Positions 19,319-28,049 of a stretch of 64,000 nt of DNA are shown one piece after another. A program made the position numbers and the translations under genes. The notes under the pieces were generated by a model. That model ran no database searches and was not told where the DNA came from. It was given only the letters and a program-made list of their open reading frames with translations. The DNA is from Bacteroidaceae bacterium. GTDB taxonomy: Bacteria; Bacteroidota; Bacteroidia; Bacteroidales; Bacteroidaceae. Location of the stretch: positions 90,779-154,778 of the forward strand of contig JAFXEF010000035.1 in the NCBI GenBank assembly GCA_017520935.1, in the 5' to 3' direction. Numbering within the stretch: position 1 is the first letter of the stretch; every line of letters begins with the position of its first letter.

Positions 19319-19930
19319 ATGTTCATTGAGCAACCCCCACAATTCTTCCGCCGACTGTACCCCCGTGCATGTTGGCGGATGAATTCATCAGAAAAGGCCG
19401 TCTACCTCACTTTTGATGACGGCCCTATCCCAGAGGTAACCCCTTGGGTGCTTGATGTGCTCGACAAATACGGCATCAAGGCCACCTTCTTCATGGTGGG
19501 CGACAATGTGCGCAAGCACCCCGATGAGTACAAGATGGTTGTCGAGCGCGGGCATCGCATAGGCAACCATACCTACAACCATCTCAAGGGATTCGAGGAG
19601 CGCACAGCCCACTACATCGCCAATATCGACAAGGCCGATTGCTACCTCACCACCGATCTCTTCCGGCCGCCTCATGGCATCATGCGCATGAGGCAATACC
19701 GTGCGCTCAGCGAGCGCTACCGCATCGTCATGTGGGATCTCGTGACGCGCGACTACAATCCCAAGCTTGATGGGTGCCAGATACTCCGTAAGGTGCACAG
19801 GTACACACGCAACGGCTCCATCATCACCTTCCATGACTCGCGCCGTGCAGTAAGCAACTTACGCTATGCCCTTCCGCGAGCCATCGAGTGGCTACAAAGC
19901 GAAGGCTACGAGTTCAAAGTCTTTGATTAG
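19319..19930 (+). CDS. polysaccharide deacetylase family protein
   Basis: This 203-residue protein (start ATG 19319, MFIEQPPQFFRR; the frame also opens at GTG 19277 but those codons are part of a repeat) has the NodB fold. Seen: motif 1 TFDDGP (about residue 35), metal-binding HRIGNHTYNH (about 79), and RPPHG (about 118), so the catalytic Asp and the His pair are present. Such enzymes remove acetyl groups from peptidoglycan or other polysaccharides. No signal peptide is seen, so its substrate location is unclear. An AGAATCCGTT motif overlaps the stop codon; queG follows. Confidence 0.88.
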   Translation: MFIEQPPQFFRRLYPRACWRMNSSEKAVYLTFDDGPIPEVTPWVLDVLDKYGIKATFFMVGDNVRKHPDEYKMVVERGHRIGNHTYNHLKGFEERTAHYIANIDKADCYLTTDLFRPPHGIMRMRQYRALSERYRIVMWDLVTRDYNPKLDGCQILRKVHRYTRNGSIITFHDSRRAVSNLRYALPRAIEWLQSEGYEFKVFD

Positions 19931-19958
19931 AATCCGTTCTTAATTTTATTGAGTCAGC

Positions 19959-20912
19959 ATGGAGCATCATCTCCCGAAGGCCAACGCCCAATTGGCAGAT
20001 GCCAACCGGCAATTGATTGAGGCCGAAGCACTGCGACTCGGGTTCGCTGCCTGCGGCTTCGCTGCGGCTGAGCCTGTGAACGAGGAGATGGCCCGCAAGG
20101 TCGACCATTGGGTGGAACTGGGCTACCATGCCGATATGACTTATATGGAGCGTAACCGCGAACTCCGCTTCGACCCTACCCTGCTCGTCCCCGGATGCCG
20201 CACGCTCATCGTCGTGGCTCTCAACTACTACCCCCAACAACCACTGCCCAAGGAGGGATACCAAATCGCCTATTATGCCTATGGCAAGGACTATCATCGT
20301 GTGGTGAAGGATAAGCTGCACCAGTTGTTGGCCTATATCCGTACTCTCATGCCTGATGTCAAGGGGCGTGCCTTCTGCGACACGGCTCCCCTGCTCGAAC
20401 GCTATTGGGCCGTGAAGGCCGGTCTCGGCTTCATCGGGCGCAACCGCACGCTTATCATTCCGGGGCAGGGCAGTTACTGCTTCTTGGGAGTATTGGCTGT
20501 GGATGCGGAATTGAGGGAGGAGCCTCATAACGTGTCTGCCTCGTGCGAAGGCTGCGACCGCTGCCTCAAAGCCTGCCCTACGGGTGCCTTGACACGCGAT
20601 GGCATCGACTGCCGCCGTTGCCTGTCGTATCTCACCATTGAGCATCGGGGGCCTCTCCCTATAGACATACGCGATAAGTTGGGCCGCCGCATCTACGGCT
20701 GCGATACCTGCCAACAGGCATGCCCACACAATAGCCACCCGACACCGACCTCAGAGCCGCTCTTCACCTTGCCGCCTGCCATAGCAAGCCTTACACCCGT
20801 CCAGTGGCAACAGCTCACTCCGGAGCGCTATGCAGACCTCTTTAGTGACAGTGCCATCGAGCGTGCAGGCTATGAGGGCCTACGACGCAATATCGATGCT
20901 GTCGCTCGTTGA
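19959..20912 (+). CDS. queG: epoxyqueuosine reductase
   Basis: This 317-residue cytoplasmic enzyme makes the last step of queuosine synthesis in tRNA, reducing epoxyqueuosine with cobalamin and two 4Fe-4S clusters. The cluster ligands are complete: CEGCDRCLKACPTGAL (about residue 190), CRRC (about 217) and CDTCQQACPHN (about 248). The pattern LKAGLGFIGRN-type (here VKAGLGFIGRNRTLI) is the family hallmark. Length is at the short end (E. coli 379), as is usual in Bacteroidota, which lack the C-terminal HEAT part. A terminator follows at 20917. Confidence 0.93.
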   Translation: MEHHLPKANAQLADANRQLIEAEALRLGFAACGFAAAEPVNEEMARKVDHWVELGYHADMTYMERNRELRFDPTLLVPGCRTLIVVALNYYPQQPLPKEGYQIAYYAYGKDYHRVVKDKLHQLLAYIRTLMPDVKGRAFCDTAPLLERYWAVKAGLGFIGRNRTLIIPGQGSYCFLGVLAVDAELREEPHNVSASCEGCDRCLKACPTGALTRDGIDCRRCLSYLTIEHRGPLPIDIRDKLGRRIYGCDTCQQACPHNSHPTPTSEPLFTLPPAIASLTPVQWQQLTPERYADLFSDSAIERAGYEGLRRNIDAVAR

Positions 20913-20916
20913 TATA

Positions 20917-20957
20917 AAGAGAGTGTGGCCATCTATCACCTCACTCTCTTGATTTTT
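20917..20957 (+). terminator. intrinsic terminator of queG
   Basis: AAGAGAGTG (20917-20925) and CACTCTCTT (20942-20950) form a 9-bp stem with a 16-base loop, followed by GATTTTT, just after the queG stop. Confidence 0.7.
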
Positions 20958-21025
20958 CACGCATCCTTTTACTGTATCATGATTTTTTGGGAGGGTACGA
21001 GGTTGTACCGAGATGGATTGATGGG

Positions 21026-21424
21026 TCAGACTAAAGTAAGCAAATCTTCCATCGCCTTGATAAATGACTTTGTTTTGTCTATGAGTGGAAGAATTTCTTC
21101 TTCGGTGGCATCATAAAGGTCGTCATAATCACCCGATTGGCGCAAATCGAAGAGACGGGTAAAGAGGCGACCATAACTCTTATCCAAGAAACCTTTCGCA
21201 ATGAAGTTTTGTCCTATCAGATGGATTACTCCGCTGTGTGTCCGTGCGGAGAAACCCTTGTCAAGAAGCAATGCAGAAGCCATATGGTAAGCAGCATAGT
21301 AAAGCCTATTGCCTGCGAGATTCCAAAATCCGAGCTTGGCAACCTCAGTCACCTCATTCATACTATCATACGCCTTTTGTCTACGATAGCCGATGATTGC
21401 TCTCTTCTCTTCCATTGTCAGCAT
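21026..21424 (-). CDS. HEPN domain protein (UPF0332), toxin of an MNT/HEPN pair
   Basis: This 132-residue helical protein is a HEPN-fold protein of the UPF0332 type. Seen: NRLYYAAYHMASALL (about residues 38-52), whose Arg and His are six residues apart and fit the R-x(4-6)-H RNase motif, and RTHSGVIHLIGQNF (about 61-74). HEPN proteins of such pairs are RNases that are kept inactive by AMPylation from the partner MNT protein (HepT/MntA model). It overlaps the MNT gene by seven bases, so the two are translationally coupled. The start could be ATG at 21424 or 21415. Confidence 0.8.
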   Translation of the reverse strand: MLTMEEKRAIIGYRRQKAYDSMNEVTEVAKLGFWNLAGNRLYYAAYHMASALLLDKGFSARTHSGVIHLIGQNFIAKGFLDKSYGRLFTRLFDLRQSGDYDDLYDATEEEILPLIDKTKSFIKAMEDLLTLV

Positions 21425-21741
21425 AGCGTAATGCCCTCCTTGGCAATGTTCTGGAACAAGGGAGAATAGCTTCTACGCTTCCATTCCTTGCGAGTATACA
21501 TTATCGGATGAATCTGTACATCAATCTCCCAGCCTAAAGCAAACAATGGATAGGAATAATTGTCATAATCTGAGGGCTCAATCTTATCTTTGTCCAACAA
21601 GATGAGCACATCCCAATCGGAATCGGCACGAGCATCACCACGCGCTTGTGAACCGAATAGTATAACCTCAGCACCTTGGGGCATCACCTCCGTGGCTGTA
21701 CCTTTTATCCTATGCAGTATGTCCGATTGGTTATATTTCAT
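21418..21741 (-). CDS. MNT-type nucleotidyltransferase, antitoxin of an MNT/HEPN pair
   Basis: This 107-residue protein is a minimal nucleotidyltransferase. The catalytic pattern FGSQARGDARADSDWDVLI (about residues 29-47) has the GS motif and both Asp of DxD, and WEIDVQI supplies the third acidic residue (about 73). In characterised pairs the MNT protein transfers AMP to the HEPN toxin and neutralises it. It is the first gene of the pair, with a promoter-like box at 21764-21771. It is flanked by queG and a sulfate transporter, so it is a small insertion in a backbone region. Confidence 0.82.
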   Translation of the reverse strand: MKYNQSDILHRIKGTATEVMPQGAEVILFGSQARGDARADSDWDVLILLDKDKIEPSDYDNYSYPLFALGWEIDVQIHPIMYTRKEWKRRSYSPLFQNIAKEGITLC

Positions 21742-21763
21742 CCTTCTTCATGCAATTACATCG

Positions 21764-21771
21764 CGAAGATA
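21764..21771 (-). promoter_or_regulatory. promoter-like box for the MNT/HEPN pair
   Basis: TATCTTCG on the minus strand differs from TAnnTTTG at one position and lies 23 bases before the MNT start. Confidence 0.5.
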
Positions 21772-21877
21772 CGAAGTATTTTGAATTAAAACAATTATGA
21801 CCTGATTTTTCCTTCTGCAGCATATCAGATTCAGAACAGATGCTACGAAAGGACGATATTAGGATAAAACGCTATCC

Positions 21878-23581
21878 TTACTTCGTTGTCAGCCCCTCAG
21901 CCAGTACTCTGGCACGCTCCAAAGCGATGGTGATGTGACTGCAGATGTTGTCTTTCCCGATGAGGTCGTCAAAACCGGCTTTGGTGAGCACCTCCATCAC
22001 CTTGGGATTCACTCCCGAGAGTACTATCTTGACATCCTTCTTCAAGCACTTACGACACAGATTGGTGAGATTGTGCACACCGGTAGAGTCGATAAAGGGC
22101 ACCTTGCGCATACGAATGATGCGCACGGCCGGTTGCTTGCCCTGATCGTTCATCACCTCTTCAAACCTATTGGCAATTCCGAAGAAATAGGGGCCGTTGA
22201 TTTCGTAAACCTCCACACGGTCGGGAATGGTGAGGTGCTCGTTATTGAAGGGTACGTCGCTGTCGGCACTAAGGTCTATAGCCTCCGTTTCCACCGATAC
22301 TTTGGTTACCTCAGACATACGGCGCATGAAGAGCAGACAGGCGATGAGGATACCTACCTCGATGGCTACGGTGAGGTCGAACACCACGGTGAGGAAGAAG
22401 GTGACGAGCAGTACGGTGATATCGCTCTTGGGATTCTTCAGAATGGCTTTAAAGCTGCGCCATTCACTCATATTGTACGATACCACTACCAGTATACCAG
22501 CCAGACAGGCCATGGGGATATACTTGGCCAACGGCATCAGGAAGAAGTAGATGAGCAGGAGCACCAGAGCGTGTATGATACCGGCAATGGGAGTACGTCC
22601 GCCGTTGTTGATATTGGTCATCGTACGGGCAATGGCTCCCGTGGCAGGTATGCCGCCGAAGAGCGAACAGGCCATATTGGCGATGCCCTGTCCTATGAGT
22701 TCCTGATTACTGTCGTGCTTGTCGCCTATCACACCGTCGGCCACAGCAGCCGAGAGCAGCGATTCGATGGCACCCAACATGGCAATCACGAGAGCGGGCG
22801 ACATGAGTTTGGTGAATACCTCCCACGTGATTTTAGGCACCTCGGGGGTAGGCATATCGGGGGTGATGGTGAAGCGGTCACCGATGGTTTCGATGGCTGT
22901 CACACCGGCATAGTTCTTCAGCAGCAGTGCCACTACCGTAGTGACGATGATAGCCAGCAATGAACCGGGCAGCTTTTTGCTTATCTTGGGCGTATATACA
23001 ATGATAAGGATGCTGGCCACACCGATGAGCAGAGGCCAAAGGTTCATCGTGTCAAAGTGCTGGAAATAGGTCACCCACTTGCTCACAAAGTCGGCAGGCA
23101 CCTCGGCTATCTGCAAGCCGAAGAGATCCTTGATCTGCGTGGTGAAGATGGTGAGCGCGATACCGCTCGTGAAGCCCACGATAATCGGGTACGGGATATA
23201 CTTGATGATGGTACCCACACGCAACACCCCCATCAGGATGAGGAAGATACCCGCCATGAAGGTGGCTATGACCAGACCGTTCAGTCCATATTCCTGGATG
23301 ATACCGAAAACGATGACGATGAAGGCTCCCGTAGGGCCACCGATCTGCACCTTGCTACCGCCAAACACGGAGATGAGCAGACCCGCAATGATGGCAGTGA
23401 TGATACCCTTCTCGGGAGTGACTCCCGATGCGATGCCGAAGGCAATGGCAAGCGGCAACGCCACGATGCCTACAATGATACCGGCCATGAGATCCGACAT
23501 GAAAGTGGCTTTGTTGTAACCCTTCAGACAGGCGAACAACTTAGGTTGGAATTCAAACAATTTCATAGTGGTATGAATCAA
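21878..23581 (-). CDS. SulP family anion transporter with STAS domain
   Basis: This 567-residue inner-membrane protein has the SulP fold: about 11-14 hydrophobic segments with ALPLAIAFGIASGVTPEKGI near residue 40, followed by a C-terminal cytoplasmic STAS domain (about 440-560) that contains VPFIDSTGVHNLTNLC. Members carry sulfate, bicarbonate or dicarboxylates; the substrate cannot be read here. The frame opens at ATG 23581, but ATG 23566 (MKLFEFQPKLF) is the likelier start. A TAATTTTGC box lies at 23634-23642. It is not in an operon. Confidence 0.92.
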   Translation of the reverse strand: MIHTTMKLFEFQPKLFACLKGYNKATFMSDLMAGIIVGIVALPLAIAFGIASGVTPEKGIITAIIAGLLISVFGGSKVQIGGPTGAFIVIVFGIIQEYGLNGLVIATFMAGIFLILMGVLRVGTIIKYIPYPIIVGFTSGIALTIFTTQIKDLFGLQIAEVPADFVSKWVTYFQHFDTMNLWPLLIGVASILIIVYTPKISKKLPGSLLAIIVTTVVALLLKNYAGVTAIETIGDRFTITPDMPTPEVPKITWEVFTKLMSPALVIAMLGAIESLLSAAVADGVIGDKHDSNQELIGQGIANMACSLFGGIPATGAIARTMTNINNGGRTPIAGIIHALVLLLIYFFLMPLAKYIPMACLAGILVVVSYNMSEWRSFKAILKNPKSDITVLLVTFFLTVVFDLTVAIEVGILIACLLFMRRMSEVTKVSVETEAIDLSADSDVPFNNEHLTIPDRVEVYEINGPYFFGIANRFEEVMNDQGKQPAVRIIRMRKVPFIDSTGVHNLTNLCRKCLKKDVKIVLSGVNPKVMEVLTKAGFDDLIGKDNICSHITIALERARVLAEGLTTK

Positions 23582-23633
23582 TATAACTGATACCCATTCA
23601 GGAGTATCTTTCCGATGTTTTTAGAAAATCGAT

Positions 23634-23642
23634 GCAAAATTA
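23634..23642 (-). promoter_or_regulatory. promoter -7 box for the SulP gene
   Basis: TAATTTTGC on the minus strand, about 52-68 bases before the two candidate starts, fits TAnnTTTG. Confidence 0.6.
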
Positions 23643-23709
23643 AGGTTTTTCCACGAATTGTACGGTATGCAAAGCTATTTTTTTGATGTATCGGCTCTAT
23701 TCCTAACAT

Positions 23710-23989
23710 GAGTTCGATATAAGGCTAATCTTTACACACAAATCTTTCTGGTTTCACACAGATCTCACGAATCTCACGAAATTGGCTGCATCGCAGAAGG
23801 CTCGCAGCTTGTCGGCTTCACCGAATGTATACATTTCGGAGGCACACGCGAGTTTACGAAGCGTGCTTCGTGAGATTCGTGAGATCTGTGTGAGGTAAAA
23901 CCATTCGCGGGAGAAGCAGTTTGCTTGAGGAACCTGTCGAGTTTAAGGAGCAAATAACTGTGTGCAAAGATTAGCTTTATAGCGAACTC
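23710..23989. repeat. nested palindromic element (copy 2 of the 26-bp repeat inside a 31-bp outer repeat)
   Basis: Outer arms 23710-23740 (GAGTTCGATATAAGGCTAAT and 11 more bases) and 23959-23989 are inverted copies with three mismatches. Inside lie perfect 26-bp arms 23755-23780 and 23867-23892, identical to those at 2710-2735 and 2827-2852. The inner element is the reverse orientation of copy 1. The architecture suggests one element inserted into, or evolved with, another. Confidence 0.85.
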
Positions 23990-23993
23990 ACGT

Positions 23994-24036
23994 AATAAAA
24001 GAGTCGCGCCCGCAAAGCGAACGCGACTCTTTTATT
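23994..24036. terminator. bidirectional intrinsic terminator
   Basis: AATAAAAGAGTCGCG (23994-24008) and CGCGACTCTTTTATT (24022-24036) form a perfect 15-bp stem with A/T ends on both sides. It ends the minus-strand gene at 24053. Confidence 0.9.
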
Positions 24037-24052
24037 CAGACCTAACGAGGAG

Positions 24053-27000
24053 TTACTTCTTGATCAATGTCTTCTTACCATCGATGATATAGATACCGGG
24101 AGCGGTAGGCGTATCGATGCGGCGGCCGAAGAGGTCGTAGATACCCAACTTGACGGGGACGACAGCCTCAACATTCTCAATACCGTCGGTAACATCGAAC
24201 GGACTCTGGGTAGCAGCCTTGGTGAGGAGCTCGAGTTTCCAATCGTCAGCACCCAACCATGTTCCTGTGAACTTATCCTTGCGTGAAAGCTCAGAGTTAG
24301 CTGTCACACCGATAGCCAAGTAGTGGTGAGTAACCTCTACGGTGATGGTGTCGTATGACCAACCCCAACCCTTACCATCGTTGGCATTGAAGTAGGGAGC
24401 CTCGATTGTACCATCAGCAGCAGCCCATGCAAGACTGTCGGCATACCAGATTTCACCATGGTCAGCATAGTATTTCTTCACCTGTGCCCACTGTGTAGCC
24501 TCTGCCCACTTGGCAGTATCGGCAGTGAGTGTGTCGGCGGGGAACACCTCGGGTGATGCGAATACCCAAGCATTGTCGCCGTCAGAACGAGTAGCGACAG
24601 TAAGCTGGTAGGTTCCATCGGGGAGACCTACGATTTCCTGATAAGCGGTGAAGTTGAGTGAACCTGCAGCAGGATTCCAAGAGTCGAGATAGCGGTTTGC
24701 AGGGGTACCGTCGTAGTGCTGACTCGCATTGGTAGGACCATTACCAGTACCCTTCACTACGGTCCAGCCAGTGGCAGCTTCGTCATCAATTGTGGGGTTC
24801 ACAACCAAATCCTCGGTGAGGTCACCTACAGGAAGGTTGATGTTGAGTGCACTTGTGAGACGCTTCATCGCCTTCTCGAGCTTAGCCTGCAGGTCAGCGC
24901 AGTCGGCAGCAGGACGGAGCACTGCAGTGAGGTCGTCCACCTGAGGAGTGATTACCTGTTCCTTAACGAAGGTCTTGTATTCTTCCTTCACACCCTTGAT
25001 GGTAGCCAAGGTGTTCTCTGCCTCAATCAATGCGGTAGCATAGGCTACATAGCCGCCCAACTTGGCATCAAGTGCAGGAAGGATAGTGTGAGTAGCGTCT
25101 TCGGCATGGAGTGCCTGGCCTACCATCTGCATGGTGACAGCCAACAGCTTGGCAGCAGAGGCATTCACGTCATAGTCGAGCTCGGCAGTCATATCGAGAA
25201 GAGCCTCATAGTTGCCTGCATAGAACTTCTGCACTGCATTGAATACACTGTCAGAAGCTGCCACAGCAGGATTAAGTGCGCCACAAGCCTCGACATACTT
25301 ACCTTCAGCAGCAAGCGGAGTAGCAGCCTCAATGGCAGCCTTCACGTCCTTTGAGTCGCCGGGGAGCAGAATGTTGGCATACTCCTGTGCACGGAGCAAT
25401 GATGCTTCCCAAGCAGCCTTCAGATCTTCGCCGGTAGCTTCGCCGTAATACTGCAACTTGAAGTCGGTCACCTGATACCAACCGTTTATATCACCGGCAC
25501 TTACAGAAGCGAAACCGATGCGCAACTTGCCATCGACAACAACCACCTTCTCGGTCTGCAGAAGTTCCCATTCACCAATGCCTGCTCCTCCTGCATCCCA
25601 ACCGACAACGGCCATATCCTCAGAGACAACAGTACTTACAGAGCTTGTAGCGTATGCGTGCTGCTGGCCAAGACCTTGTGTAATAGCACGAGCTGATACG
25701 CTGTAGACACCCTCGGGAAGACCTTCGATATCCTGATACACGTTCATAGTGGTAAAATCGTTTGACCAAGAGTTGAGACAAGGAAGAGGTGTAGTGCCAT
25801 CTCCATTGATGTCAGCTTGACCAGGACCTACCCAAACGTCACCACTTGCCTGTACGTTAGCAACAACCCAAGGAGCAGGGATAGTATAGTTCTTTGCTGA
25901 AGCGAAAGTGGGCAACACAATTCTATGGGTATAGTCGGCAGGATTTTCGGGAGTAGGTATCTGAGATTCATAGTAATCATAGATAGCAGCTTGTAAAGCA
26001 GCAACAGCCTCCTGGTAGTACTGCTCGGTAGTCTGATCCTCAGCCAACTCTACCTTTGCACCTTCTTCAACCAGCGGAGTCATAGCATCGTAAACTTTCT
26101 CCAAATCCTCCCAACCCGGATATTCAAGAACAGACAATTCGTTTTCCACCTTATCTGTCATCTCCTTCAACTGGGCCACCAGAGCCTCCACATTCTTCAC
26201 GCTATTGTAAACAGCCTCAAATGCAGCCATAGCCGCCATCACCTCCTCATTCTCATAAAGACCAATCTCAGTATATTCACTTGCAGCAAGGCAAGCATCG
26301 CTCAACTCATTGTAAGCTGTAACAGGGAGGATCTCGGCACGCTCGGCCAACCACGCTTCAGCCTCATCGAGCTTGAGGGTAAGTGCCACTGCGGGGAAGT
26401 CTCCGTAATAATACAGCTTGAAGTCGCGGAAAGCACACCAAGAGTCTGCCGAGTGACCGGTGTTGCGCAAGCCAATCTTAAGAGTACGATCCTGAACAAT
26501 TACAGTAAGTTCGTTCTCAGCATAGTAGGGAATACCCAGTTCAGGATTGGTCAGGCCGAATGCCTCGCTGGTAGATACACGCATATTCACATAGTCGTTG
26601 AGCACTTGATCGTTAGTTACCCCCATCACTGAAGCCGGATACTTGTAGAGTGACAACAGCGGTACCGACTCCTCATTGGCATAGAGCTGAGCCGTGATAT
26701 TCTCTGTACCCGCCTGATAGGCTGCACCACTGTCATTGCCACCAGTACGATAGAATCCCTGTACCTGAACGACGTACATACCATTGGGCACGTCAGTTAG
26801 TTCCTGATATATGTCAAAGTCACAATTAAAGAACTCCATAACCTCGTATTCCAAGCCGGGAGTACTACCAGACCATCCCTGACTATTCTTGCGCAAGGTA
26901 GGATTGGTCATATAACGATCGGTCATATCGAAACGCTCAGTTCCGTCAGCATTGGCCATTTGGAAGGCTTCGATGTCCTGCAGCAACTTAAGGATGGCAG

Positions 27001-27877
27001 CTTCTGTCTCTTCAAGACCCAGCTCGGCAGCATCATAAGCAGCCTGAGCAGCATCAATGGCATCGTAGAACTCGTCAAGTCCCTCAGAGAAGCCTCTTTC
27101 GAGCTCTGCATTGGCTGCCTCCAATGTAGCAAGCAATCTGGCATAGGCCTCGATGCAGAGTTCCGCTTCAGCCAACTGTGCCTTCAAAGTCTCCAGCAGC
27201 GCAGCACCATCATCGTAAGTAGCCACGTCAGCGATAGCATCTACAGAAGCCTGGATAGCATCCTTCAAGGCTTGCGACATTGGAGCTTCTATCAGTTCCA
27301 TTGCAGACACAGCCAATGCATCCAACTCATCTTGCATCCACAGGAGCTTGGCAGCTTCTTCGGTGTCGCCTACATACTGCATCAGGCGTACATTGTCCCA
27401 AGCAGCCCAGTTCACATTACAAGACGAAATGCGGTACTCCACCTTCAGCTTTCCATCTGTTACAATAGTCGCTACAGTGTACTCCGTTGGAGGGTTCGTA
27501 TTAGTCGTAGTCACCGGCACCATATCCTGGTTTGCATAGATGGCAACGCCTGAGGGAACAACAGAGGCATCGCTCTGCAAGACAGCATGAGCCAATGATC
27601 TTACCACGTAAATGCCGTTAGGCACTTCAATGGTCTGAGACCAACTCTGGTCGCTGAGTGTGCTGGGAGCAGCCACCCAGTTCTCAATAAAATTGGTACC
27701 GTTGTAGCCATAAGTTGCAGCCGTAGCGGCAATCTTATTGCCACCTACGATAGTCCAACCAGTAGCACTACTTTCAAAATCGGGATCCGACAACAGATTG
27801 GTAACATCTGTACCACGCTGAGCCTTCACCGTCAGAGCCATAACAAAGCTCATCGCCAATAAAGTAATTTTCTTCAT
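24053..27877 (-). CDS. large secreted multi-domain protein with conserved C-terminal tail
   Basis: This 1274-residue protein has a signal peptide (MKKITLLAMSFVMALTVKAQ) and four similar beta-sandwich modules, each with a W, an N-terminal NP/SDPDF-like turn and a conserved DVPNGMYVVQVQ-type strand: about residues 25-165, 318-495, 650-810 and 1010-1235. They are separated by long Ala/Glu-rich helical segments (about 170-310, 500-645, 815-1005). The modules resemble galactose-binding-like carbohydrate-binding domains; no catalytic domain is seen. It ends with YDLFGRRI then PGIYIIDGKKTLIKK, the tail shared with other secreted proteins here. A role in surface attachment to glycans is an inference. 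It stands alone. Confidence 0.8.
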   Translation of the reverse strand: MKKITLLAMSFVMALTVKAQRGTDVTNLLSDPDFESSATGWTIVGGNKIAATAATYGYNGTNFIENWVAAPSTLSDQSWSQTIEVPNGIYVVRSLAHAVLQSDASVVPSGVAIYANQDMVPVTTTNTNPPTEYTVATIVTDGKLKVEYRISSCNVNWAAWDNVRLMQYVGDTEEAAKLLWMQDELDALAVSAMELIEAPMSQALKDAIQASVDAIADVATYDDGAALLETLKAQLAEAELCIEAYARLLATLEAANAELERGFSEGLDEFYDAIDAAQAAYDAAELGLEETEAAILKLLQDIEAFQMANADGTERFDMTDRYMTNPTLRKNSQGWSGSTPGLEYEVMEFFNCDFDIYQELTDVPNGMYVVQVQGFYRTGGNDSGAAYQAGTENITAQLYANEESVPLLSLYKYPASVMGVTNDQVLNDYVNMRVSTSEAFGLTNPELGIPYYAENELTVIVQDRTLKIGLRNTGHSADSWCAFRDFKLYYYGDFPAVALTLKLDEAEAWLAERAEILPVTAYNELSDACLAASEYTEIGLYENEEVMAAMAAFEAVYNSVKNVEALVAQLKEMTDKVENELSVLEYPGWEDLEKVYDAMTPLVEEGAKVELAEDQTTEQYYQEAVAALQAAIYDYYESQIPTPENPADYTHRIVLPTFASAKNYTIPAPWVVANVQASGDVWVGPGQADINGDGTTPLPCLNSWSNDFTTMNVYQDIEGLPEGVYSVSARAITQGLGQQHAYATSSVSTVVSEDMAVVGWDAGGAGIGEWELLQTEKVVVVDGKLRIGFASVSAGDINGWYQVTDFKLQYYGEATGEDLKAAWEASLLRAQEYANILLPGDSKDVKAAIEAATPLAAEGKYVEACGALNPAVAASDSVFNAVQKFYAGNYEALLDMTAELDYDVNASAAKLLAVTMQMVGQALHAEDATHTILPALDAKLGGYVAYATALIEAENTLATIKGVKEEYKTFVKEQVITPQVDDLTAVLRPAADCADLQAKLEKAMKRLTSALNINLPVGDLTEDLVVNPTIDDEAATGWTVVKGTGNGPTNASQHYDGTPANRYLDSWNPAAGSLNFTAYQEIVGLPDGTYQLTVATRSDGDNAWVFASPEVFPADTLTADTAKWAEATQWAQVKKYYADHGEIWYADSLAWAAADGTIEAPYFNANDGKGWGWSYDTITVEVTHHYLAIGVTANSELSRKDKFTGTWLGADDWKLELLTKAATQSPFDVTDGIENVEAVVPVKLGIYDLFGRRIDTPTAPGIYIIDGKKTLIKK

Positions 27878-27945
27878 GGTTTGTGTAATTTAGTTGTTAA
27901 TAATATGGTTAATAAATATTTTCATTCAATCCTTTATCGCTCTCA

Positions 27946-27990
27946 TTTGATTATTTCGGGGGAAATAATCAAACTATCCCGGGATAGTTT
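27946..27990. repeat. two adjoining perfect palindromes
   Basis: TTTGATTATTTC (27946-27957) and GAAATAATCAAA (27962-27973) are perfect arms around GGGG; they run straight into the 20-bp palindrome made of AAACTATCCC and GGGATAGTTT (27971-27990). They lie between the start of the 1274-residue protein gene and the end of the metallopeptidase gene, both on the minus strand, so they could be a terminator for the latter or an operator for the former. Confidence 0.75.
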
Positions 27991-28049
27991 TTCTACTTGA
28001 AACTGTTTCTACCTGAACGATTCTTTCACACGGTATTTTGTGTTTAGCA

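Larger units (their letters stand above)
23582..24052. other. intergenic region with nested palindromic element
   Basis: The 471 bases hold the SulP promoter, a 280-bp nested inverted-repeat element (23710-23989) and a bidirectional terminator (23994-24036). No gene is supported. Confidence 0.75.

Noticed and set aside
21935..22963. 342-codon plus-strand frame opposite the SulP gene
   Set aside because: His- and Gly-rich shadow translation with no family features.
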